DNA of 11,427 nucleotides from Larix sibirica (Eukaryota > Streptophyta > Pinopsida > Pinales > Pinaceae): assembly GCA_004151065.3 (NCBI GenBank), contig NWUY0300001246.1, forward strand, positions 30,530-41,956, read 5' to 3'. A program made the translations under genes and the position numbers. Under the pieces are notes generated by a model. That model was not told the DNA's origin, ran no database searches, and worked only from the letters and a program-made list of their open reading frames with translations. Below, piece after piece: positions 1 through 8,367 of the stretch; position 1 is the first letter of the stretch; each line of letters starts with the position of its first letter.

Positions 1-10
1 GGTGCTTCTC

Positions 11-60
11 TTTGGCAGAAGCGCACCAGTGCATATTTGGGAGAAGAGCACCAGTGCATC
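11..60. repeat. 25-bp tandem repeat, two copies
   Basis: Two adjacent 25-base units (11-35 and 36-60) match at 22 of 25 positions and share the core GCACCAGTGCAT at 23-34 and 48-59. A third unit from 61 shares only its first part (TTTG...GAAG). The array may begin before the window. No coding function is visible. Confidence 0.75.
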
Positions 61-206
61 TTTGTTTGAAGTGTGTTAACACCAAAAAATGACCATGCAT
101 CATCATGCATACCCTATCCCTATGTTTAGACCCTCCACATGAAAATTAATGCAAAAAACCCAAAATGTATGATATCCTAAGTCCTAAAACCCAATTTGGA
201 CAAGCT

Positions 207-271
207 CCCCCAAAAATAGGAAACCTCCACCAAAATAGGTGTTTCCCCAAAAATAGGGAAGTCCACCAAAA
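207..271. repeat. degenerate direct repeat
   Basis: The motif CCCCAAAAATAGG occurs at 208-220 and again at 245-257, each followed by a similar TCCACCAAAA segment, giving two roughly 27-base near-copies about 37 bases apart. A further CCAAAATAGG lies between them. Short open frames over this stretch on both strands are low-complexity and match nothing I know. Confidence 0.55.
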
Positions 272-348
272 GTGGAGGATGTCTGCACAATTTCTAAACT
301 CTCGCCGATATTTGAATTTTACCGACAGTAAAGGAAAAGAAACCACCA

Positions 349-378
349 TGGTTTAGGGTTCTCCAAAACCCTAAACCA
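349..378. repeat. inverted repeat of plant telomere-type motif
   Basis: TGGTTTAGGGTT at 349-360 and AACCCTAAACCA at 367-378 are exact reverse complements, with a 6-base spacer. Each arm contains the TTTAGGG/CCCTAAA plant telomere unit, also known as a telo-box in plant promoters. Whether this is an interstitial telomeric scrap, a promoter element or chance cannot be told here. Confidence 0.6.
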
Positions 379-1100
379 CACTTACATATATTTCATTTTT
401 CACCCTCATTTGATATGCGAATAATTTGTTTTGCAAACATCCATCCCTTTGAATCTACCCTCTGCAAATTCTCCTGTATGAAGGTTGAACACCTCTTAGT
501 TCCCTTCACTCCTATCCAGTTGATACTTTTTCAATTCAACCCATGTGGTGGCTCGGTGGAAGAGAATTGTTCAGAGAACCAAAGAGTTGTTCCAACTTCA
601 AGGGGATGCACGGGCCCTTTTCCCATTGAGGTAATTTGAAAGCATTGTAAATATCATTCTTTGGAAATACAAAGAAATCAATTCTTTTACCTTTGTTCAT
701 GAAAGAAATATTATGTGTGAGTTAGTTTTCATTGTGGTAGATGTTATTTCGAATTAAATAGTTATCATTTTACTATTCACATTTACAACTAAGTGTTTTC
801 ATGTTAGTGTTTGCATTTACGGCTCATAATCCATCAAAATTTGGGTTATACTTAGTCTGGGTTGCATATTTACTGTTTTTTACTAGTTGTTACCGCACCA
901 TTTCACACATAGTGTCGTAAGAGATATTCTCTTACGGGCTCTCTACCTTGGCTTCCTCCAGTTGGTAGACCACCCATTTTCACATGTTGGAGTGCGAAAG
1001 CACAAACAACAGAACTATCAAGATTTTTTTTCTTCGGTTTTGCGCTAGCCTTCATAAATCTCCTTGCTTCGATCACTCCCCCTATTTTCGTGCTTCATTA
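379..1100. other. non-coding AT-rich stretch
   Basis: No coding remnant is convincing here. A 74-codon open frame at 415-639 has no recognisable motif. A short perfect hairpin lies at 916-936, with 9-base arms CGTAAGAGA/TCTCTTACG and a 3-base loop. On the minus strand this region lies downstream of the ORF remnant at 1101-3842, so an element's 3' end or LTR could be here, but I could not place LTR ends. A GGGGGAGTGA run on the minus strand near 1077-1086 is the only polypurine-tract candidate. Confidence 0.4.
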
Positions 1101-3842
1101 TTTTCCTAAGGAGTAATTTTTTTTGCTCACGTTCGTGATTGAACAGTAGTTGTAAAATTCTGCAAAGTTACCTTTGCATCTACAACCTTTTATTTCATTT
1201 CTCCTTCTTTAGCCATTATGATTGCTTCCACCTTTTCATTAGAAACTTATTTCAAGGTTTCAAATCATTCATCAACTACTTCCCTAATTTCCCCTTGTAA
1301 ATGTGGGAAAAGATCTATAATGCTAAAGGATTTTTCCGGAAATGGTTCAAGCCTGTTAGCAATCTTCTATTGTTCATCTTGAATCCTACTTACTACTTGT
1401 TGTTTTCTATACTTCACCATTTTGTTTTCCTTTTCAATAGCTGGAAAGCAAGCTAAATTGTCACGCATCCTTTGTTCCATTTCTCATGAAGCCTGTAGTA
1501 TTTGATCAACTTCCTTCAACTTCTCATCTGCGATCATCTTACTACATAGTTGAGCACTTTCTTCATGCATCTCTACACATTTCAGATCCAATTCCGCAAT
1601 GTTCTCTATTGCAATATTTATTTTTTCTATCCTGCTTTCATGTTCTTCTCTGACCTCTAGAGGTGTTCCTAGTAGTTGTTTTGGAGATAGTTCTTCAACT
1701 TTAGGTTACAGTCCTTGAATAACCTCACCTATATTTACCACTTTTCTTTCTATAGAAGTGTCTTCATCATCTTGAACCTATGGAAGTGCATTCTACACTT
1801 CTTCAACTACCTTCTGTAGCTTTAAGGATTTATGTTGTACTTTCTCCACTTCTTTCTTTAGCTTATCACTTCTTGTGATTGCTTCTTATACTTTCTTTTC
1901 CAACTCCGATGTCTTTTGCGCAGTCTTATCTTTTTATATCCTTAGCCTCATACATTCTTCCTGTAGAAATTCCTTCTCATTTTGACTTTTATACCAGTCA
2001 AACTTAGTAGCTTCATGTCTCCATATGATCTCCTATGCAATAGATATGTGTAGAGCATATAGCTCATTTGCAGGTAAGTACAAGAGAATCATATCTACAT
2101 GATTGATAGATTCTTGCGACTCTAGAGTGGGGAGAATCAAAACTGTAGATGAAATTTTGAGTCTTTGATGTGTCTATGTTTCCTTTCCCTACGAGATAGA
2201 GTGTGTCTATGAACTGCCCAGATGTATGCCTGATCGTGTCTCCACATCATTATGTCCTTCTCCCCTGGTAGTTATTATTAACTACTTCATTGTCGCAAAA
2301 TTTTCTTCAAGTTTCAGTAGGATATCCTCTTGTTGCATCCCAAGTTCTTCAATTTCACCCTTTGTATCCATATTCTCCATGACTTCTTTAATAACATATC
2401 ATCTGCAGTCAGTTTCTAAAAAATACTAGGTTTGGACATTTTTATTTTCTTCTTTGAAGACCCTCCAAGATGAGTAGTATTGTCCTTTTGTTAGTTGGCA
2501 CATAATGTTGTGTGGGTTTAGGAAGTATTTCTACGTCGACAATTTCATCTTCAATGGGTGTTGGCTTGTTAGGTTGTTCCTTTTGCGCAACCTATTCTTC
2601 TTTTGTTAATGGAACCCTCCATGTTGGATCCCACTCATGGATGATTTGCGCAATGTCATCCTCAAAACAAATAAACATGGTACGTATCCATTCCCTATCA
2701 GGATCCCTTTTGGTTTGTATGTAAGTATGATGCATTCCAATTTTGAAGTGCACAAATCCCTTGTATGTTTCAACTATGTGAAGTTGTATGCGTGTTGTTT
2801 CCAGTAAGATGACTCTAATCTCTTAACAATATAGGTAAAAATTAATGTTGTTTTCCTCTTGTCTGCGTGTTGTATACTTGGATGCTAGGAATGGCCTCCT
2901 ATTTCTGTTAAAGAATTGAATCCCTTATATTTCTTTCCATCCTATAAACGAAATATATATCAATAACCAAGTATAATGAAAGGGTGTACCTTCTTCTTGT
3001 GTTTTCAGGAAGTCCTCCAGAAATTCATTTAACAAGAATGTTAATCGATTCATCTGCACTCCCTCCACACACTTCTCTACAGCTGCAATGATTTTTGTTA
3101 ACACCTTGTCCTGGTGACTCTTCTAGAATATCTTTCATCCCAGTAACTGGACATCAAATCTCATAGCATCTTCTTTTATCTACACAACTGAAAATCCTAT
3201 GCTAACCCGTTGAGTTCCATATTTTTCATCCATCTTCTTTCCAAGGGATTTGTCCTCTCTCATATCCGTAAGAAGAATTACATATTCCCCTATGGTAGGA
3301 AGCCTTGTGGTCGACTCAATCGTCTTGGATTCAATGTAGATATTCCTATTTAGCCACAAGAATCCATCGTGCACTTGTGATAACAACATTTTTGCACACA
3401 TTTTCACCTGCGGGGACCTTCCAAAATGAGGGATCTCCAACAAGTTTGGTATCCTTGATTTTGATAGCCCATTTTCCCATGCCTTGAGTTTCATTACAAC
3501 TACTTCCTTAGGATCTGGGATGACCTTACTTTCCATGTAGTTGTCCATAGGTAGTTCAGGAAATTTTTCATTTTCGGTGACATCACGATCTGCAAATGCG
3601 AACTTGTATAATTGTCCGAGCAGATTTTCCTTAACTATTACACATTCAAAATATTTTCATGTTGGTATTTCTAATTCTTCTACATTGGGAAATTTAACAT
3701 GAACCACAATAAGTTTTTTAGATTGACTGTAGTCACGAGGAACCTTTGTAGCCTTTGATGAAGAGGCACATGGTGTTTGTGCAAATTCTCCCTGCACGTT
3801 TACTGATGGGTTCTTTGACCTGTATTGTCTCTTGGGTACCAT
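1101..3842 (-). pseudogene. broken coiled-coil ORF of unknown family (~900 codons), probably retrotransposon-linked
   Basis: I do not recognise a named family. The minus strand reads from ATG at 3842 in one frame to about 2490, then, after two frameshifts (near 2490 and 2390), continues to about 1100. More than 15 in-frame stops interrupt it. The first 60 residues are basic and Ser/Lys-rich. The middle (about 3640-2550) looks globular and includes the segments HDGFLWLNRNIYI and FHYTWLLIYISFIGWKE. The last 300 residues (about 2050-1130) are Glu/Lys-rich with heptad-like spacing, suggesting a long coiled coil. The HDGFLWLNR segment resembles, from memory, uncharacterised ORFs linked to plant LTR elements. 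The copia Gag remnant lies upstream on the same strand, but 380 stop-dense bases separate them and no pol lies between, so membership of one element is unproven. A decayed host gene is the alternative. Confidence 0.6.
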
Positions 3843-4220
3843 AGATTTTGAGCTTCAACCTTTCACTCACAACCGTTCACTCTATAGATAATGTTCTCAA
3901 TAGATGCAAAGGAGGTTCATGTTGCATATATTCATGAATTATAAATATCTGACGCCTTTCCTCTGTCATTAATGATTTCCATTCTTTGTAGATTTACCTA
4001 GATTTGGTATGTTTTCGAAAACGGAAATGTTTCGATTTTCTCACAATTTTTATTGATCTCGTCTAAATTCAATTAACCATACTCTGCACTAATTACAGAT
4101 GCTTCCCATTAATTAATCACCACTGTGGTCACTACTCCACTAGTCATTAATTCTCACCTTTTGTTGCAGTTTGTTTTTGCGCACAATTTTCTTTCTACAA
4201 TAGGTCCATCTGTCTGTGGA
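3843..4220. other. non-coding spacer between two minus-strand remnants
   Basis: All frames contain frequent stops, including the frame shared by the remnants on either side. No pol domain, polypurine tract or LTR end is visible. If both flanking remnants once belonged to one element, its pol region has been lost here. If not, an undetected junction lies in this stretch. Confidence 0.5.
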
Positions 4221-5161
4221 TTAATCTTGTGTTGGAGTCGAGACAGATTGGTCTCCCAAACTCTCAGAATTTTCATTCAACATAAAGGAATTAGTCATAT
4301 TTTCACTAACTTCACATAGAATCAAGCTATTACCTTTATCCATGGACTTCCTTTTCCAAATCATTCTACTTTGTTCTTTTCCTTGATTTGCAGGAGTATA
4401 GCTTCTTTTGTAAAGAACATGTTGAGATTTCTCGTATGTTTTCTTCTTCCAATATTTGTTGGATTTCTTTGAATTTCCACAGTTTTGAGCTTTGAGACCA
4501 ATTTTATTGCATTTGTAACAAACTATGTTGTTACAAAACTTTCCAGTATGTCCAGCCTTATTGCACTTCCAACATTTGTGCAAGTATAATTTCTTTAGTT
4601 GTGCAGTATTCTTGTTATTTTTCCTTTGATTTTTCTCTTGATCAATTTCTTCATTTTCTTCCTTGAGAGAAGGTTCTTCTTTATTGTTTATGACAACCAT
4701 ATATCCTACACCATATTTGTTAAATGGTGATATATGTTTGCTTAATATTTCATTCAAGACTTCTATGCTTTTGGAAAACTTGTCATTTGTCCTTAGTTGT
4801 GTTTGCAGTTTTTCAACTTCTTATTCCTTTTCTAGTAATTGAGTCTAGTGTTCATCAAGCATTCGTTTATACTCAAAATTATTCTCTTTTAGAGAGATGA
4901 TCTCAAGTTTTCTTTCTTGAAGTTGAATTTGTTTTTCATTGGTCACCATCCTGGCATCATCACTTTGTCTCTTGGACTTTTGGAGTTGATCTTTTAGTGA
5001 CAAAATTTCTTCATTTGATTTGGAAACTCTTTCTTTCTTTTCTTGTTTAGCATATTCCAATTCTTTCTCCAGAAGTATGATCTCTTTGGAAAAATTATGA
5101 TTATCTACAGCTGATTTTTCAAGTTCACTTTCCAATGTGTCAATCTTAAGTTTCTTAGTTT
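4221..5161 (-). pseudogene. gag: Ty1/copia-type Gag, C-terminal half (coiled coil plus CCHC knuckles), truncated
   Basis: Gag packages element RNA into cytoplasmic particles. Reading down from 5161 in one frame, about 100 residues form a Glu/Lys/Leu-rich coiled coil. After two stops (near 4844 and 4811) comes EILSKHISPFNKYGVGY, which fits the I-L-S-x4-SPFxKxGxGY linker I know from plant copia-type Gags. The first knuckle, CWKCNKAGHTGKFC, is a complete CX2CX4HX4C (near 4640). The second, CYKCNKIGLKAQNC, has Leu in place of His. A Lys/Arg-rich tail ends at a stop at 4221, about where copia protease would follow, but no protease is seen. The N-terminal half of Gag is missing because the reading stops at the N at 5162. 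The upstream ATG near 5222 is not its start: that stretch is integrase read backwards. Confidence 0.7.
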
Positions 5162-5162
5162 N
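5162..5162. other. N base at an element-to-element junction
   Basis: A single N separates the minus-strand copia Gag (reading up to 5161) from the plus-strand gypsy integrase (readable from 5163). Neither an LTR end nor a target-site duplication is present, as a clean nested insertion would leave. A gap placeholder, an assembly mis-join or an old rearrangement could explain it. Confidence 0.7.
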
Positions 5163-5654
5163 TTGAAGATCCCTGCGATACAATGGGCTTACAGAACGAC
5201 ATGCAAAAGTATGACTGGCCAAACACCGTTCAAGTTAGTTTACATATAGGAAGCAGTGGTGCCAATGGAGTATATTGTGCCAAGCCTGCGCATAGTAGCA
5301 ACGACAGGAATGAGCGATGACAGAGCTATTGAGGAAAGGATGGAACAATTGATACAGTTCAAAGAAGATCACATTATCGCATGATTTGATCAGCAGGTAG
5401 AAAATGATCGACAGAAGGCATGGCATGATTGCCATGTGAAGTCCAAACACTTTCAGCATGGAGACATGGTTCTCCTATATGACAGTAAATTTGCGAAGCA
5501 TCCCAAAAAGCTTCAAATGCACTGGTTGGGACCATATATTATCAATTTCATCACCAACAGAGGCACAGTTCAGTTGTAAAAGCTAGATGGGATGCTTTTT
5601 CCAAATCTAGTGATTAGAAAATGGCTAAATCCCTATCCGGATAGCACGGCATAG
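5163..5654 (+). pseudogene. int: Ty3/gypsy integrase, C-terminal fragment with GPY/F module
   Basis: Integrase inserts element cDNA into host chromosomes. This fragment starts just after the N, where the frame reads QWAYRTTCKSMTGQTPFKLVY, the well-conserved end of the gypsy integrase core (W-A-Y-R-T and T-P-F-x-L-V-Y). It continues through KAWHDCHVKSKHF and GDMVLLYDSKF to HWLGPY, the GPY/F module at 5529-5537, and ends at TAG 5652-5654. Three stops interrupt it (TAG 5247, TGA 5382, TAA 5577) with no frameshift in about 490 bases. The TAG at 5247 falls where relatives have Gln in a GQEA motif. The zinc-binding domain and DDE catalytic residues lie upstream and are absent, so the fragment is inactive. 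Confidence 0.85.
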
Positions 5655-6196
5655 AACCATTGAAGAAATTAGCGAAACTGAAGTGAAAACAAAATACGAA
5701 AAAATTAAAATTAAGATTAAAATTGGCCATCTGTCGAAGTAACTACGACAAATTTTGAATTAATATGGGTGTCGATGGGATAGTGACAAGGATGAGATAG
5801 CCACAAGGATGGGAGAGCGCCAAGGTTAGAACAACAACAATGAAAGGAGTTGTTGACGTTGGGCGGAGTGTGAACAGGCCAAGTCGTGCAATAAGTGCAT
5901 TAATTAAGATACACCGAGCGATGACGCAAGTGGATGAAAATGCAATAAATGATCAATAAAGTCAGTAATAATGACCAATCAATACACATTATTAAGTAAA
6001 TCGACGGAAGCTTCGATAAATTGGAAGAGGATTTGGTAATTATTGACCGTAATTAATTCAAATAACACAAAGCAGGTGATGGAAAGTCATAAAAGCATGG
6101 AGAAGTAAACAATTCGACTCATTTGTGCATTCAAAGAGTTGTGGAAGAGAAGTTAGAGTGAAGACTAAGCATAAGGGTTAGAGCGAAGTAGTTGCA
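5655..6196 (+). other. spacer between integrase and extra ORF
   Basis: This AT-rich stretch has stops in all plus-strand frames and no protein remnant that I can follow. It includes an A/T-rich simple stretch near 5695-5735 and a 17-bp tandem repeat at 5774-5824. In elements with an extra ORF in the env-like position such a spacer can hold the splice acceptor or promoter for that ORF, but I see no clear signal. Confidence 0.5.
5774..5824. repeat. 17-bp tandem repeat, three copies
   Basis: Three contiguous 17-base units (5774-5790, 5791-5807, 5808-5824) share the pattern GATGRGAKAG...CAAG. Units one and two differ at three positions, and unit three has a few more changes. The array sits in the non-coding spacer after integrase. 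Confidence 0.75.
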
Positions 6197-7187
6197 ATGG
6201 CACATGTAATTTCTAGTACGAGCACACTAGAGGCACTAGTTGCGAAAGCAATAATCATCCAGGAACAACCAGATATTGTATCTGCACCACCACGAGTAAT
6301 CAAAAAGAAAATGCGTAGTAATCAACCAACGATTTCTGAGAGAATAACCAAGAAGACCCATAGTTCGACATGGGCCACAACGGTGGAAGGAGGAGCGGGC
6401 ACATCAGCTGCTACGGAGGAAGAAAGAATAGCATCTGGAAGGAAAAAAGAGACAACCATAGCAGACATTCCAGGCTATGTACACCCATGACAGGAAGGAA
6501 CACAAGTGGTCCAAATTGGCATGTGAAGAGGCACCGGAAGTAGAAAAATACATGTTAGCAGAGGCAAAAGTGATAAAGTTAAGAGCAGTTATCGCAATTT
6601 TATGAAAGGAAAACCAAGAACTACATACAAGGGCGGTGCCAAGCACGCCGTCAGAGAAAATAGAAAACATAAAGAATGTGATAGAGGAAACTGCGACGGA
6701 GATCGCATAGGTGGAAAAGACAACCCAAGCAATCACAGAGGATGTCACATAGTTTTGGGATAGTTTAGTGCAGGACAAGTAGTTGCACTAGTTAAACATG
6801 CAACTCGGCGAGGCAGAGACGTAGCTGGAATCATTGAGGGGATTGCTTAAAGCGATGTCCCTACTAGCATAAATTGCAAAGGCTATGGAACTGAAGGAAC
6901 CGCAACACCGGGTTAATAGGGAGCGCACAAGGCAACAAAAGAGAACAACACACCTGGACGAGCTACAGAAAAAGGTGGAACAACTAGAGGTAAAATAAAT
7001 GGAATGGATGGCACATGTTAAGAAAGAATTGGAAAACGTGCAACAGATGGGTGGCAAACAACCAACAGACCAGCAAGCAGAAGATTGTGCAATGCTCAAA
7101 ATATCAACAAAAGAAGCTCTCGACCAAGTTAAAGAAGAATACGAGGATTTCAAGTCATAGGTAAATGCACTAGAAACGTCCAGCTAA
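6197..7187 (+). pseudogene. coiled-coil extra ORF downstream of integrase (env-like position), broken
   Basis: ATG at 6197 follows an in-frame TAG at 6179, so this start is natural. The first 97 codons are Ser/Thr/Lys/Ala-rich with a basic patch (IKKKMRSNQPTISERITKK) and end at TGA 6488. Shifting one frame (change near 6470-6489), the reading continues as DRKEHKWSKLACEEAPEVEK and stays coherent to TAA 7185-7187 despite nine internal stops. The last 250 residues are rich in Glu, Lys, Gln and Leu with heptad-like spacing (for example DELQKKVEQLEVK), suggesting a coiled coil. Total length is about 330 residues. I see no hydrophobic membrane segment or signal peptide, so position is the only env-like trait. 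It lies between integrase and LTR on the same strand, so it probably belongs to the element. Its function is unknown. Antisense open frames over it are shadows. Confidence 0.65.
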
Positions 7188-7211
7188 GATGGATTGAGGG
7201 AGAGCCACAAG

Positions 7212-7224
7212 TTTTTTTGGGGGG
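7212..7224 (+). other. candidate polypurine tract
   Basis: A run of seven T followed by six G ends two bases before the proposed LTR start. LTR elements prime plus-strand DNA synthesis from a purine-rich tract just upstream of the 3' LTR, and a G-run at this position fits. The T half is not purine, so it is not a textbook tract. Confidence 0.4.
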
Positions 7225-7385
7225 CTTGTTGGCACGGGATTAGAGCGCATGAAGTACGAAGCCGACATTGACGAAAGGGTCATCAACAAGGATAAAGGAC
7301 CATCCGCAAAAGACGAAGAGCTGGCAAGAGCGGAATTTTTGAGTTAATGGATCGTTTGGTCCATTTGGTAATGACCATGTGTGTC

Positions 7386-7393
7386 TATAAATA
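7386..7393 (+). promoter_or_regulatory. TATA box of the LTR promoter
   Basis: TATAAATA in the context GTCTATAAATAGAAG matches the plant TATA consensus. It lies about 160 bases into the LTR, the expected place for a Pol II promoter at the U3/R boundary, and would start transcription near 7415-7425. Confidence 0.6.
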
Positions 7394-7531
7394 GAAGCAC
7401 AATTGTAAGCCTAAAGGAATCTTATCTTATGTTATGATAATCTAACTAGAGGATATGATAATTTGATCTTAGCATCTTTCTCGGCGCTATCTTTGATTTT
7501 TTTTTCCTTTGGCAACTTTGATCTATGTATG

Positions 7532-7590
7532 CGAACCGGAGTTGAGTCGCTCTATGACATGTATTTTGTGAGCGACTCAACTCCGGTTCG
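7532..7590. repeat. perfect 21-bp inverted repeat (hairpin) inside the LTR
   Basis: The arms 7532-7552 and 7570-7590 are exact reverse complements over 21 bases, starting CGAACCGGAGTTGAG and ending CAACTCCGGTTCG, around a 17-base loop (7553-7569). Pairing stops cleanly at both ends. It lies about 110 bases after the predicted transcription start, so RNA from this LTR would fold into a stable stem-loop. Possible roles are in RNA packaging, dimerisation, 3'-end formation or as a source of small RNAs. Confidence 0.9.
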
Positions 7591-7708
7591 AGTCACAGTA
7601 TATCTTTAGGGGGGGGCGGGTTCCCACTATATTTTCCCTCTTTCCTCATTTATTTTATATTTTTGTACGGGGTGACTATTGGTCTCAGTAACCAGGGCCC
7701 TATCAACA

Positions 7709-7843
7709 ACATTTTTTCATCTATGTTTCATTTGTATGAGTGATTTGACTAGTTTTTCTTCCTAAAGTCTTCTCAATTAAAACATTGTGAAATTGTGAGG
7801 TTTGTTCAAGCTTAGTGATCTACCCCTTGGAATTTAAAAATAC
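7709..7843. other. flank immediately 3' of the LTR
   Basis: AT-rich DNA with no primer-binding site and no coding signal. If 7708 is the element end, this is the original insertion-site DNA, beginning with one copy of the target-site duplication. Confidence 0.4.
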
Positions 7844-8367
7844 TTGGTCAATTATGGGGTAAGGAAAAATAAATTTCAAACTTCATTAAAGTATGCTTTG
7901 GGCATAGACCAAGAAGACAGACAATCATCCATAGAAAGGAATAAGGAATTGATAGTTACCTTTGCACCCGATGATAAAGCCCTTAAATCATTATTTTGGC
8001 TGGAGATGAACATCAGAGAGAAGGATATATTCACCATTAACATTCATTTTTTGGGAAACAATGACAAAGAGGAAAAAAAATTTAAGATCTGGAAAATATC
8101 ATGATTTCATATCCCCAAAATCATAAGGGTTGAGATCTTAAAGATAGATAGGATCATGAATATGACAAAGGAAGCAAAGTAGATTGTATGGCTTGGAATC
8201 CAATGAAATGTGTAGATTATTTACTCAATGGAAAATCTGATTTTATTTCTACACTTATATCAGAGCCTCATTACATTGAAGAATAAATATGTCATGAAGA
8301 TCTAGTTTTAGCATGGATGAAAGCGAATGTCCACAAGACAAAGAATAAAACAAAGTGTTGGAAATGG
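7844..8367 (+). pseudogene. unidentified broken reading frame with coherent amino-acid sequence
   Basis: I do not recognise it. ATG 7844 opens 86 codons of ordinary globular composition (for example FAPDDKALKSLFWLEMNIRE), ending at TGA 8102. One frame over, the reading resumes and, after stops near 8131 and 8149, runs on as KVDCMAWNPMKCVDYLLNGK, LISEPHYIEE, a TAA near 8284, then HEDLVLAWMKANVHKTKNKT and KCWKW. That is one frameshift and three or four stops, the same kind of decay as the TE remnants. GGGTAACT at 8366-8373 could be a splice donor; beyond it the open frame becomes hydrophobic and low in information, like an intron read through. It may be a captured host exon, a DNA-transposon fragment or part of another element. 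Confidence 0.35.

Larger units (their letters stand above)
5163..7708 (+). mobile_element. 3' part of a Ty3/gypsy LTR retrotransposon
   Basis: In order this holds the integrase C-terminus, a spacer, a coiled-coil extra ORF, a G-run before the LTR, and one complete-looking LTR. That is the order expected at the 3' end of a Ty3/gypsy element with an extra ORF in the env-like position. Gag, protease, RT, RNase H and the integrase catalytic core are absent because the element is cut at 5162. No chromodomain follows the integrase GPY module, so it does not look like a chromovirus. The Athila/Tat side of the family is plausible but not shown. Confidence 0.7.
7227..7708 (+). repeat. long terminal repeat of the gypsy element (likely 3' LTR)
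   Basis: The 482-base segment starts TGTTGGCACGGG and ends CCCTATCAACA, giving the TG...CA ends and a 5-base terminal inverted repeat (TGTTG/CAACA) typical of LTRs, extended imperfectly by CACGGG/CCCTAT. A G-run and the element's coding remnants precede it. A TATA box at 7386 leaves about 160 bases of U3. A perfect hairpin lies in the transcribed part. No primer-binding site follows 7708, which argues for a 3' LTR rather than a 5' LTR. No second copy exists in the window, so the ends rest on the termini alone, and the target-site duplication (candidate ACATT, 7709-7713) cannot be confirmed. Confidence 0.65.

Noticed and set aside
146-356. Overlapping open frames on both strands near the window start
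   Set aside because: They are low-complexity and overlap the direct repeat, with no recognisable motif and no extension.
5163-5222. N-terminal part of a minus-strand open frame starting near 5222 (MASHTFACR...)
   Set aside because: This piece is the gypsy integrase WAYRT...TPFKLVY region read on the wrong strand, so the true Gag reading begins only below 5162.
6404-7153. Two antisense open frames over the extra ORF
   Set aside because: They are Ser/Cys/Phe-rich shadows of a Glu/Lys-rich coiled coil on the plus strand and have no motifs.
7565-7600. GGTTCGAGTC as a tRNA T-arm
   Set aside because: The flanking bases do not form a five-pair T-stem and no acceptor or D-arm fits. The sequence is explained by the 21-bp inverted repeat.
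8245-8265. TATCAGAGCC, resembling a primer-binding site for initiator tRNA-Met
   Set aside because: It lies inside a coherent reading frame (LISEPHY), lacks the leading TGG, and no LTR end sits directly before it.
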